Assembly (NCBI GenBank): GCA_040396955.1
Contig: JBBAWX010000006.1
Coordinates: forward strand, 62,001 to 126,000
Source: UBA965 sp040396955
GTDB taxonomy: Bacteria > Chloroflexota > Chloroflexia > Chloroflexales > Roseiflexaceae
Length of the DNA: 64,000 nt
Reading direction: 5' to 3'
In this document: one piece after another, positions 17,135 to 25,213 of the stretch
How the letters are laid out: each line of letters opens with the position of its first letter
Numbering within the stretch: position 1 is the stretch's first letter
Notes under the pieces: generated by a model
The model's database searches: none
What the model was told of the DNA's origin: nothing
Seen by the model: only the letters and a program-made list of their open reading frames with translations
Made by a program: the position numbers and the translations under genes

Positions 17135-17809
17135 CTACGGCTCACCACGATAGCTTGCCACGGCGCGCACCTGAGTGACCACGTCGGTGAGCACCTGCTG
17201 GAGGCCACTGCCACGATCGGCAGGCACTAGTGGCCCGCCAATGACGACCGAGGCAGCCCCGAGGCGGGCCGCTGTAATTGCATCGGCCACCGAGAGACCG
17301 CCAACCACTTGCACCGGAATATTGACGGCAGCAATGACGGCGGCGAGCCCATCAATGGCACGCAATTCGGTATGGACCTGACGATGATCAAGGCCAAGAT
17401 GCCACCCAATCATGTCAACTCCGAGGGATGCCACTCGCTGGGCCGTCGCAACAGGATCTGCACAAAACATGGTATCGGCGATGACTTTGACGCCATTCGC
17501 ATGGGCTCGCTCCACGGCACGCACAATGGTGGCATCGTGGGCAGCCGCCATCACATCGAAATAATTCGCTCCAGCGGCTGCCGCCAATGAAGCAAAATAC
17601 CCACCACCATCACACACTTTGAAATCACAGACAATGGGGTGTGTGGGATACGTAGCCCGGAGCGCTCGGACCACTTCCATGCCCTGCTCGACCATCAGAC
17701 CGGTCCCTGCCTCGAGCCAATCGACACCGGCATCTACGGCAATCTGAGCGACATGCAGGGCATCGGGAATAGTATGCAAATCGAGAGAAATTTGGACACG
17801 ACACGGCAT
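17135..17809 (-). CDS. OMP-decarboxylase-fold protein, 3-hexulose-6-phosphate synthase/KGPDC-like
   Basis: A 224-residue TIM-barrel protein of the HPS/3-keto-L-gulonate-6-phosphate decarboxylase group. Family features: QISLDL start strand, the GVDWLEAGTG segment with its catalytic Glu, CDFKVCDGG where DxKxxD is usual (Asp and Lys kept), IGWHLGLD and the phosphate loop VVGGLS...VVIGGPLV. The enzyme either condenses formaldehyde with ribulose 5-phosphate or decarboxylates a keto-sugar phosphate; no Phi isomerase partner is adjacent, so the role is open. The ATG at 17809 with AGGAGG 8 bases upstream is preferred over the longer frame to 17845. Confidence 0.82.
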   Translation of the reverse strand: MPCRVQISLDLHTIPDALHVAQIAVDAGVDWLEAGTGLMVEQGMEVVRALRATYPTHPIVCDFKVCDGGGYFASLAAAAGANYFDVMAAAHDATIVRAVERAHANGVKVIADTMFCADPVATAQRVASLGVDMIGWHLGLDHRQVHTELRAIDGLAAVIAAVNIPVQVVGGLSVADAITAARLGAASVVIGGPLVPADRGSGLQQVLTDVVTQVRAVASYRGEP

Positions 17810-17893
17810 GGCAAGTACCTCCTGGGCATCAGCACGGCGAGACACGGATCTAGGTCATCGATGAAAAAACTGATGCCGCCATTGTACACCGAA

Positions 17894-17922
17894 TTGCACA
17901 ATTGCGACGAACCCCGTACAAT
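17894..17922 (+). promoter_or_regulatory. Candidate promoter of the deacetylase-like gene
   Basis: TTGCAC (17894-17899) and TACAAT (17917-17922) with a 17-base spacer, 40 bases before the start codon at 17963. Confidence 0.5.
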
Positions 17923-17962
17923 GCGTATATCCAATTTTTTACACACCTGAATCGTACTGCAT

Positions 17963-18982
17963 ATGCGTATCATCACCAGCGATGCCCATCGGCTCCACAT
18001 GCCCCCACATGAGTTTTATGATGGCGCTCTCATTCCTCCGTTTGAATCAGCAACGCGTGCCGATATCATTGATGCCGCGCTAGGAGCCGCCGGCTACGAC
18101 GATACCCTGGCGCCTGAGCCAGTACCGCTCGCGTTGCTTGAGCGGCTCCATCACCCCGACTATCTCGCCTACCTACAGCACATCTACCCGCAATGGTGTG
18201 CGGCGGGCGGGGCGCCTGAGGCGGTCATTCCCAGCACCCTGGCGGTTCGTTGGATGCACCGGTTTTCATCCCATCCCTTGGCCACACCTGGCTACTACGC
18301 CTTTGATTTGAGCGCCCCGATTGTGGCTGGTACGTGGCAAGCCAGCCTTGATTCTGCCAGTATGGCCGCTACGGCAGCCCAACAGATACTAGCAGGGCAC
18401 CGCGCCGTGTATGCCCGTTGCCGGCCACCGGGTCATCATGCCGGTAGCGACATGTGTGGCGGGTATTGCTACCTCAACAACGCCGCCATAGCCGCTGAAA
18501 CATTGGCAACGCATCATCGAGTCGCCATTCTCGACATCGACATTCATCACGGCAACGGCACCCAGCAGATTTTTTATGCGCGTGACGATGTGTTTTTTGC
18601 CTCCATCCACGGTGATCCACAGGTCTGCTACCCCTACTTCATGGGGTTTGCCGACGAAACCGGCGTTGGTGCCGGTCACGGGAGCACCCTGAATCTGCCG
18701 CTCGCATTTGGATGTGACGATGCCACCTACCTTGCCACTCTTGAGCAGGCCATACACGCCATTACGCGCTGGGGTGCGACGGCGCTGGTAATTTCGGCAG
18801 GGTTCGATACGTATGCCGGCGATCCGTTGGGTGGCTTCCAACTCAGTCGGTCGTGCTACCAGCGCATTGGTGCACGCTGTGCGGCCATGGGAATCCCCAT
18901 CGTGGTCATCCAAGAGGGGGGATATGCGGTATCGGCGCTCGGCGACAACGTGGTGGCACTCCTCAACGGCATCGAGGCGTAA
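17963..18982 (+). CDS. Histone deacetylase/acetylpolyamine amidohydrolase family protein
   Basis: A 339-residue arginase-deacetylase-fold zinc enzyme. Motifs in order: RPPGHHAG with the His pair H158-H159, DIDIHHGNGT with zinc ligands D193 and H195, SAGFDTYAGDPLG with the third zinc Asp, and EGGY near the C terminus, placing the Tyr or its equivalent. Such bacterial enzymes deacetylate acetylpolyamines or other N-acetyl compounds, and some act on acetylated proteins. Full family length. The ATG lacks a clear ribosome-binding site but follows a good promoter candidate. No polyamine genes are adjacent. Confidence 0.88.
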   Translation: MRIITSDAHRLHMPPHEFYDGALIPPFESATRADIIDAALGAAGYDDTLAPEPVPLALLERLHHPDYLAYLQHIYPQWCAAGGAPEAVIPSTLAVRWMHRFSSHPLATPGYYAFDLSAPIVAGTWQASLDSASMAATAAQQILAGHRAVYARCRPPGHHAGSDMCGGYCYLNNAAIAAETLATHHRVAILDIDIHHGNGTQQIFYARDDVFFASIHGDPQVCYPYFMGFADETGVGAGHGSTLNLPLAFGCDDATYLATLEQAIHAITRWGATALVISAGFDTYAGDPLGGFQLSRSCYQRIGARCAAMGIPIVVIQEGGYAVSALGDNVVALLNGIEA

Positions 18983-18996
18983 TCGCCGTGGTTGTG

Positions 18997-19005
18997 TGAT
19001 AGGAT
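18997..19005 (+). promoter_or_regulatory. Possible extended -10 promoter of tdk
   Basis: TGATAGGAT at 18997-19005 fits the TGn-TAnnAT pattern seen before several genes in the window; 36 bases before the tdk start. Weak match in the hexamer. Confidence 0.3.
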
Positions 19006-19041
19006 AGAGGCAAGCATTTTTTGTGACAAAGTGACACATGT

Positions 19042-19632
19042 ATGACACGTTTACCAAGTGGTGGTCGCATCGAAGTCATCTGTGGGTGCATGTTTAGCGG
19101 CAAAACGGAAGAGCTCATCAGGCGCCTTACCCACGTCCAACTGGCGCGCCAGACCCTGGTCGCCTATACGCCACGCCGCGATACGCGCTACCGCACCGGC
19201 AGTCTTGCTAGCCACAACGGTCAGACCATTGAAGCGGTAACCGTGAGCTGCATTGAAGATATCGTCGACTCCATTCCTGCGGGCACACAGGTCATCGCCA
19301 TCGACGAGGTACAGTTCCTCGAAAGCACTGCACAGGCAGTTGTGGCTGGGTGTCAGACGATTGCCGATCGAGGCATCCGCGTGATTGTGGCCGGTCTCGA
19401 CCAGGATTTTCGTGCCCAGCCGTTTGCGATTGTAGCGGAGCTGATGGCCGTCGCTGAGCAGGTCGACAAGCTCTACGCTATTTGCATACAATGTGGCGCC
19501 TATGCGACCCGATCGCAACGGCTCATCAATGGGCTACCGGCTCCCCATTCGGCACCGGTCATTGTCGTGGGCGGCTCAGAACTCTACGAAGCGCGTTGTC
19601 GCAATTGCTACCAAATCGGCACCGAGGGATAA
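19042..19632 (+). CDS. tdk: Thymidine kinase (type II)
   Basis: A 196-residue enzyme that phosphorylates thymidine to dTMP in nucleotide salvage. It has the P-loop GCMFSGKTEEL at residues 15-25, the DEVQFL Walker B/base segment, GLDQDFRAQPF and a four-Cys zinc lasso made of CIQCG and the late CRNC. The C-terminal Tyr- and Gly-containing substrate loop (VVVGGSELYEARC) is present. Length normal. The ATG has no strong ribosome-binding site. Confidence 0.96.
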   Translation: MTRLPSGGRIEVICGCMFSGKTEELIRRLTHVQLARQTLVAYTPRRDTRYRTGSLASHNGQTIEAVTVSCIEDIVDSIPAGTQVIAIDEVQFLESTAQAVVAGCQTIADRGIRVIVAGLDQDFRAQPFAIVAELMAVAEQVDKLYAICIQCGAYATRSQRLINGLPAPHSAPVIVVGGSELYEARCRNCYQIGTEG

Positions 19633-19675
19633 CACACAGGCACATTGACTTTTCAATGAATCTCCAATGTTTGTG

Positions 19676-19684
19676 TGGTATCAT
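19676..19684 (+). promoter_or_regulatory. Extended -10 promoter of the ferredoxin gene
   Basis: TGGTATCAT at 19676-19684 (TGn plus TATCAT), 50 bases before the ferredoxin start. A TTGACT further upstream at 19645 is too far away for a normal -35. Confidence 0.4.
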
Positions 19685-19733
19685 AGACGAAGGTTCGGGT
19701 TTTTTGCACATCCACTCAGGAGGTACCTCACCT

Positions 19734-19970
19734 ATGCCATACGTGATTACCGAGGCGTGTATCGGCACCAAAGATGCATCATGTGTCTCAGTGTGCCCGG
19801 TTGACTGCATCTATGAGGGCTCAGATCAGTACTACATCAATCCCGACGAGTGCATTGATTGTGGCGCCTGTGAGCCAGAATGCCCAGTCGAAGCCATCTT
19901 CGCTGATGATGCAGTACCCAACGACATGCGGTCATTCATCGCCAAAAACTCCAAGTTTTTTGGTGAATAA
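19734..19970 (+). CDS. Bacterial-type ferredoxin with two iron-sulfur clusters
   Basis: A 78-residue electron carrier. Cysteines C9, C17, C21, C25 and C40, C43, C46, C50 lie in the pattern of Bacillus/Thermus-like ferredoxins (C-x7-C-x3-CPVDC and C-x2-C-x2-C-x3-CP). The C9-x7-C17 spacing is that of the seven-iron type with one [3Fe-4S] and one [4Fe-4S] cluster. AGGAGG lies 10 bases before the ATG; longer frames upstream are not needed. It is followed by a strong intrinsic terminator, so it is a single-gene transcript. Partner enzymes are unknown. Confidence 0.95.
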   Translation: MPYVITEACIGTKDASCVSVCPVDCIYEGSDQYYINPDECIDCGACEPECPVEAIFADDAVPNDMRSFIAKNSKFFGE

Positions 19971-20028
19971 CGATAGCACCAGCGATTCGGCGCCGAGCCA
20001 CAAATAAACGGTACGTTCACGCACGACA

Positions 20029-20079
20029 CATCAACACGGCCACAGTCATTATGAATGACTTGACGTGTTGATGTTTTTT
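20029..20079 (+). terminator. Intrinsic terminator after the ferredoxin gene
   Basis: A 10-bp outer stem (20029-20038 with 20064-20073), an inner 7-bp stem (20044-20050 with 20054-20060), and six T immediately after (20074-20079). Confidence 0.85.
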
Positions 20080-20120
20080 GGTAGGAGCGCATCATCACGG
20101 TGCACACAAGGGAGGGTTCG

Positions 20121-20573
20121 ATGCGACCATGGCAACAATTTTGTCATAGCAACCGCCAGATCATCATGGCGATTTGTGGCATTGTGAGCCTCGTGGTGGC
20201 AACTTTTTGGTGGGTGGTGACGTCACAATCAAGTGACATTTCCCGTGCGGCCTTGCTGTTTATCATGCCACTAGGGGCAGGCATTGGTTTGACGCTGGGG
20301 TGGTCACGGCAGTGGCAAACGATATGGATAAGTGTGCTACTGATGTATTTGCTGACCCCATTTGTGTCGGCACGCATTGAGTCGTGCCTGTTGCCGATTG
20401 CGGATCAGTGGCCGTGTTTTGCAAGTCTTGATCAGGTACGCAGTGCCGGCAATCAGAGTGGGCATCGCATCTATTTCGGTGGGCTTATCGTCATACACAC
20501 CGCAGTAACAATCGTGCTATGGGTTATCATGCACCGACAGGAGGCGCGCGATGTCGCACCAACACATTCGTGA
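20121..20573 (+). CDS. Small four-helix membrane protein, unknown function
   Basis: A 150-residue protein with four hydrophobic segments (about 15-35, 44-62, 68-86 and 117-135) separated by short charged loops. The loop between helices 3 and 4 has three Cys (in ESCLLPIADQWPCF and elsewhere), which might form an extracytoplasmic disulfide. I recognise no family. GGAGG sits 5 bases before the ATG at 20121; a GTG further upstream is unlikely. Its last 23 bases overlap the start of the dGTPase-like gene, which suggests translational coupling. Confidence 0.7.
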   Translation: MRPWQQFCHSNRQIIMAICGIVSLVVATFWWVVTSQSSDISRAALLFIMPLGAGIGLTLGWSRQWQTIWISVLLMYLLTPFVSARIESCLLPIADQWPCFASLDQVRSAGNQSGHRIYFGGLIVIHTAVTIVLWVIMHRQEARDVAPTHS

Positions 20574-21618
20574 ACGCATCGAAGCATTCGAAGCCAGCTA
20601 CCTTTCGCCGTATGCGGCCCGGAGTGTCGACGCAGTCCGGGACATCGCCGAGGTCGAATCGCCGGTGCGCAGTCGCTTTCAACGAGATCGCGACCGCATT
20701 CTGCACTCCAAGCCTTTTCGTCGCCTCAAGCACAAAACGCAGGTCTTCATTGCGCCCCTCGGTGACCACTACCGTACTCGACTCACCCACACGCTGGAAG
20801 TGACTCAGATTGCGCGCACCGTGGCACGCGGACTACGGCTCAACGAAGACTTGGTGGAGGCGATTGGACTCGGGCACGACATCGGCCATGCGCCCTTTGG
20901 GCATGCCGGTGAAACCGCACTCTCACACGCTCGAGGCGATTCGTTTCGGCACAACGAGCAGAGCCGCCGCATCGTCGAAGTACTCGAAAAAAACGGCACT
21001 GGGCTGAACTTGACCTACGTGGTGCGTGAGGGAATTTACATGCACTCCAAAGGACGGCGGGACATCAGTGCCAAAGCCTGGGGAGTCGCAAGCACCCTCG
21101 AGGGTCAAATCATCAAGGTGGCTGATTCGGTGGCCTACATCAACCACGACATCGACGACGCCATGCGAGCAGGGATTTTGCGCGAGGCAGATTTGCCAGC
21201 ACGGGCCTTGGCCGTGCTAGGGCACACTCACGCCGATCGCATCAACACCATGGTATGCGACCTCATAGACCAAAACTGGTGGGCGAGTGGGGACGGTACC
21301 GCTCCAGAGCACCGGGAGCTCGTCATGAGCGCAGAAGTGCTTGCGGCCACCAACGAGCTACGTGAATTCATGTATCAAAACGTCTATCTTGGCTCTATCG
21401 CCAAAACGGAAGATCACAAGGTGGATTTGATTATTGAGTTGTTGTACAAGTACTTCATGCAACACCCAGACAACATTCCCGATGAGATTATGCGCATCAA
21501 TCATGCCCGTGGCGAACCGCTCAGCCAAGCGGTGGTCGACTATGTGGCAGGGATGACCGATCGCTTTGCCACACAAATATTTCAAGACATCTACGTGCCA
21601 CGCACGTGGGGCAAATAA
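20551..21618 (+). CDS. Deoxyguanosinetriphosphate triphosphohydrolase-like protein
   Basis: A 355-residue HD-domain nucleotidase of the Dgt-like family that removes triphosphate from dNTPs. The metal site is visible as RLTHTLEV (first His), GLGHDIGHAPFGHAGE (HD pair and following His) and a later Asp in VADSVAYINHDIDD. SKPFRRLKHKTQVF near residue 50 is the family's N-terminal signature. AGGAGG precedes the ATG at 20551. It sits directly before dnaG, linking dNTP pool control with the replication primase in one transcription unit, an arrangement seen in other bacteria. Confidence 0.92.
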   Translation: MSHQHIRERIEAFEASYLSPYAARSVDAVRDIAEVESPVRSRFQRDRDRILHSKPFRRLKHKTQVFIAPLGDHYRTRLTHTLEVTQIARTVARGLRLNEDLVEAIGLGHDIGHAPFGHAGETALSHARGDSFRHNEQSRRIVEVLEKNGTGLNLTYVVREGIYMHSKGRRDISAKAWGVASTLEGQIIKVADSVAYINHDIDDAMRAGILREADLPARALAVLGHTHADRINTMVCDLIDQNWWASGDGTAPEHRELVMSAEVLAATNELREFMYQNVYLGSIAKTEDHKVDLIIELLYKYFMQHPDNIPDEIMRINHARGEPLSQAVVDYVAGMTDRFATQIFQDIYVPRTWGK

Positions 21619-21652
21619 ATCGAATGGGCACGCCGGCCGACAACGAGAATCT

Positions 21653-23620
21653 ATGAGCTACACCAACGTCATCGAGACCATCAAAGAGCGCCTCGACATC
21701 GTCGAGCTGATTAGTGGCAAAGTCCAACTCCGCAAGTCGGGGCGGTCATTGGTCGGATTTTGTCCGTTTCACTCCAATACGCGGACGCCGGCCTTCACCG
21801 TTTACCCAGATTCACAGAGCTTTCACTGTTTTGGCTGTAAAGCATCGGGCACTATTTTTGACTTCGTGATGCGCAGTGAGGGGCTCGAGTTCCGCGAGGC
21901 TCTCGAGCTCTTGGCGCACCGTGCCGGGGTCGAATTAACGCCGCGCACCAGTCAAGACGAAGAACGCGATCAACAGCGCGAGCGCCTCATCGAGATCAAC
22001 GTGGCTGCGGCGCGGTTGTTTCACCACATGCTCCTCAAATCACCACGCGGGGCTGAAGCGCGAGAATACGTGGCGCGGCGCCAAATCAACGACTGGGCGA
22101 TTGAGAGCTTCCAACTCGGGTTTGCCCCCGAAGAGCGCACCTTGGTGTTCGATTATTTGACACAAAAGCAAGGCTACGATGCGGCAGAGGTTGTGGCAGC
22201 CGGACTGGCCATTCAGCGTGACGACGGGAGCTACTACGACCGTTTTCGCGGACGTGTCATCTTCCCAATTCGCAACGCCAAGGGTCAACTCATTGCCTTC
22301 GGCGGACGGGCACTCGGCGACGCACAGCCCAAATACCTGAATTCACCGCAGACGCTCTTGTTTGACAAAAGCAGTGTGCTCTACGGTCTCGACATGGCCC
22401 GAGAGGCGATACGGCAACACGATGCAGTAATCATTGTAGAGGGGTACGTAGATGCCATTGCCCTGCACCAGCACGGGCATCGCAACGTGGTCGCACCACT
22501 CGGCACCGCACTGACGCCCGAGCATGTACAGCTCATCAAAAAACTGACCAAAAACATTTACTTGGCACTCGATGCGGATGGGGCAGGAATCCGGGCTACG
22601 TTGAAGGGATTGCAGACGCTCCACGAGCATCTCGATTCACGACTTATCCCCGTGCCGACCCCTAGCGGAGTCATCTCTTGGAGTCACAACGTGGATGCGC
22701 AGATTCGCATCATTGAGCTCCCCGAAGGCAAAGACCCCGACGAGCTCCTCAATGAAGATGCGACAGTCTGGCCACAACTCGTAGCCCAAGCCCTGCCCTC
22801 CATGGATTTTTATGTGCAGGTACTGACTCGTGATCTCGATTTGGATACCTTGGCCGATAAACGCACAGCACTTGACCGCCTCGGGCCACTCATCGTACAA
22901 ATCGGCAATCAACTAGAGCAGAGCCATTATGTACAGTTGCTGGCACGAATGCTCAGCCTCGACGAGGCAGTACTCCGTAGTGAACTCCGCCGCCTCAAAC
23001 AAAACAAACCGGTGGCTGTTGCCACTGCCACTGCCACGGCAGTGGCCCCCAAGGTCGCCACGCCGACAAGTACGCCAGCGGCCCCAAAGACGTGGTTGAA
23101 GGGGCGGGCACAGTACTCGGCCGAGTACCTGTTGATGTGCTTGATGCAGTTTGGCGAGACACGGACCGAAGTCGAGCACAAACTTGCCCACGACATGGCC
23201 GAATTCCCACAGGTACAACAGTGCATGCAAGGCACCATTGATGAGCTCCTCCAAGGGGATGATGAGCTTCGAGCCATCTGGCAGGCCTGGGCGAAAGCGG
23301 CACCGGCCGATCTTGTGCAGTGGATAAACGGCCTCCCGGAGATTTTGCGTGAGCGCCTCAACCAGATGAGCCTACGGGTGCAACTCCCCAAAGAATACCT
23401 GATTACCAACGAAGCACTAGAATGTGTTACAATCTTGCAACGCGAAGTTGCAAAACATTGGAATACTCGGTTGACCCGTCAGCTTGTCGACAATGACCAC
23501 GACACAGCACAGATGGAGTTGTTGCAGGTTATTGCCGACATACAACAGTACCTCAACAGACTCATGACTCCACCACGCAGTTCGACGTACGACGACCTGC
23601 ATAATCGTCAACAGAGCTAA
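21653..23620 (+). CDS. dnaG: DNA primase DnaG
   Basis: A 655-residue primase that makes RNA primers at the replication fork. The N-terminal zinc finger is CPFHSN...FHCFGC; the RNA-polymerase domain includes the YLNSPQTLLFDKS segment, and the TOPRIM fold holds VIIVEGYVDAIAL and ALDADGAG. After about residue 440 comes an Ala/Thr/Pro linker made of repeated Ala-Thr, then the C-terminal DnaB-binding helical domain. The frame is open upstream, but the ATG at 21653 starts the standard N terminus; the ribosome-binding site is weak. The gene is 34 bases after the dGTPase gene and 12 bases before the sigma gene. Confidence 0.96.
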   Translation: MSYTNVIETIKERLDIVELISGKVQLRKSGRSLVGFCPFHSNTRTPAFTVYPDSQSFHCFGCKASGTIFDFVMRSEGLEFREALELLAHRAGVELTPRTSQDEERDQQRERLIEINVAAARLFHHMLLKSPRGAEAREYVARRQINDWAIESFQLGFAPEERTLVFDYLTQKQGYDAAEVVAAGLAIQRDDGSYYDRFRGRVIFPIRNAKGQLIAFGGRALGDAQPKYLNSPQTLLFDKSSVLYGLDMAREAIRQHDAVIIVEGYVDAIALHQHGHRNVVAPLGTALTPEHVQLIKKLTKNIYLALDADGAGIRATLKGLQTLHEHLDSRLIPVPTPSGVISWSHNVDAQIRIIELPEGKDPDELLNEDATVWPQLVAQALPSMDFYVQVLTRDLDLDTLADKRTALDRLGPLIVQIGNQLEQSHYVQLLARMLSLDEAVLRSELRRLKQNKPVAVATATATAVAPKVATPTSTPAAPKTWLKGRAQYSAEYLLMCLMQFGETRTEVEHKLAHDMAEFPQVQQCMQGTIDELLQGDDELRAIWQAWAKAAPADLVQWINGLPEILRERLNQMSLRVQLPKEYLITNEALECVTILQREVAKHWNTRLTRQLVDNDHDTAQMELLQVIADIQQYLNRLMTPPRSSTYDDLHNRQQS

Positions 23621-23632
23621 GGGACAGCTGCC

Positions 23633-25138
23633 ATGGATGGAAACAAACCACACGCACAACAAGATCCCAGCCACATTCCCAACGAACTCGACGTGTCTGA
23701 AGAGAACGAAGTGGGCAGTGAATTAGAGTTCCCACCAGAAACTGGCGACCAAAGCAACGAAGCATATCGCACGTTGGAAGTCACCTGGTGGTTGTTGCCA
23801 CCAGTCATGCAACAGACGCTATTGGCGGCCCCCGAACACGTTGCTGCGATACTCGGTGCCCAGAACGGGCATCCGCTGTTTGATGTGCATGCCGACCCGA
23901 TACGCATCCCGACTCCCGAATACCAGCACGACGGTGAATTATCGGGCACGCTGAAAGAGATGGATGCCCGATCAGGCGCCGATGAGTACGAAGAAACCGA
24001 TTTAGAACTCGACCACGAGGTCGTTGCCACTGCACCGGTGCATAGTTTTAGTGATCCAGTGCGCTTGTACCTGCGTGAAATCGGCAACATCAAACTATTG
24101 ACGATTGCTCAAGAGCGCGCCTATGCGCGTGCCATTGAAATCGGCAGTTACTTCGAAAAATACCTGATGATGGTCGACATCGAGACCCCCATCGCCCATG
24201 CAGACAGCACGACGCTCCTCACGCACGTCAGCAAACAACCGGCAGCCACGGTGGCACGCTTCATTGAGCAGTTCAGTGAAGTGGTGGTGCTCCAGATGAG
24301 CAAAGCGCTAACCGACATCCACCCCAACAGCACGTTTCGTTGTGATGTGGCGAGCCATCACGAGGCGTTTGCAGCACAGCACGACGCCATCATGGTGCGC
24401 TGGATGACGCTGATTAACAATGGGCGACAGGCACGTGAATACTTGACATCGGCCAATTTGCGCCTGGTGGTGTCCGTGGCCAAGAAGTACATCGGCCGCG
24501 GTTTACAGCTCCTTGATCTCATCCAGGAGGGCAACGTAGGGCTCATTCGCGCAGTTGAGAAGTTTGATTACCGCCGCGGCTTTAAATTTTCGACCTATGC
24601 CACCTGGTGGATACGGCAGGCCATCACACGGGCCATTGCCGACCAAGCACGGACCATCCGCATTCCCGTGCACATGGTCGAGACCATCAATAAGCTGACA
24701 CGTGAGACCCGGCGCCTCGTACAAGAGCTGGGGCGTGATCCTTACGACGAAGAGCTGGCGCGTGAGATGGGGATTAGTGTGGATCGCATTCGCGTCATCC
24801 GCAAGACATCACTCGAGCCGATTTCACTCGAGACACCGGTCGGCATTGAAGAAGACAGCCATCTTGGGGATTTCATCGAGGATGCCAAGGCGCTGGCCCC
24901 TGCCGATGTCGCGACCAATCATCTGCTCCGTGAGCAACTGCGGCAGGTGTTAGAACGCCTCAACGAGCGGGAGCGGCGCGTCCTCCAGCTTCGCTTTGGG
25001 CTTGAAGACGGTCACAACTGGACGCTCGAAGAAGTAGGGCGTGAGCTCAACGTGACCCGTGAGCGGATTCGTCAAATCGAGGTAAAAGCACTGCGAAAAT
25101 TGCGTAATAGTCGATTCTTGCTTGACTACATGGAATAA
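23633..25138 (+). CDS. rpoD: RNA polymerase primary sigma factor (RpoD/SigA)
   Basis: A 501-residue group 1 sigma factor. An acidic N-terminal 135 residues are poorly conserved; region 1.2 is DPVRLYLREIG, regions 2.1-2.4 run through NLRLVVSVAKKYIGRGL, LDLIQEGNVGL, RGFKFSTYATWWIRQAI, region 3 follows, and region 4 ends with the helix-turn-helix NVTRERIRQIEVKALRKLR. Conservation in 2.4 and 4.2 implies normal TATAAT/TTGACA recognition, consistent with promoters seen in this window. A ribosome-binding site AAGGGA precedes the ATG. It follows dnaG closely, the macromolecular synthesis operon order, but without rpsU. Confidence 0.96.
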   Translation: MDGNKPHAQQDPSHIPNELDVSEENEVGSELEFPPETGDQSNEAYRTLEVTWWLLPPVMQQTLLAAPEHVAAILGAQNGHPLFDVHADPIRIPTPEYQHDGELSGTLKEMDARSGADEYEETDLELDHEVVATAPVHSFSDPVRLYLREIGNIKLLTIAQERAYARAIEIGSYFEKYLMMVDIETPIAHADSTTLLTHVSKQPAATVARFIEQFSEVVVLQMSKALTDIHPNSTFRCDVASHHEAFAAQHDAIMVRWMTLINNGRQAREYLTSANLRLVVSVAKKYIGRGLQLLDLIQEGNVGLIRAVEKFDYRRGFKFSTYATWWIRQAITRAIADQARTIRIPVHMVETINKLTRETRRLVQELGRDPYDEELAREMGISVDRIRVIRKTSLEPISLETPVGIEEDSHLGDFIEDAKALAPADVATNHLLREQLRQVLERLNERERRVLQLRFGLEDGHNWTLEEVGRELNVTRERIRQIEVKALRKLRNSRFLLDYME

Positions 25139-25166
25139 CCCGCATCACTGCATCCCCATGAGAATG

Positions 25167-25175
25167 TGGTAGAAT
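25167..25175 (+). promoter_or_regulatory. Extended -10 promoter of the J-domain gene
   Basis: TGGTAGAAT at 25167-25175 (TGn plus TAGAAT), 38 bases before the GTG start, in the 75-base gap after rpoD. No convincing -35. Confidence 0.4.
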
Positions 25176-25213
25176 GGTCAGTCAGAAGCCAATTATCTAG
25201 GGGATGACGACAC

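Noticed and set aside
23020..23090. GCCACT repeat in dnaG as a possible mobile or regulatory repeat
   Set aside because: It is a short in-frame Ala-Thr linker between the primase core and the DnaB-binding domain; no copies seen elsewhere.
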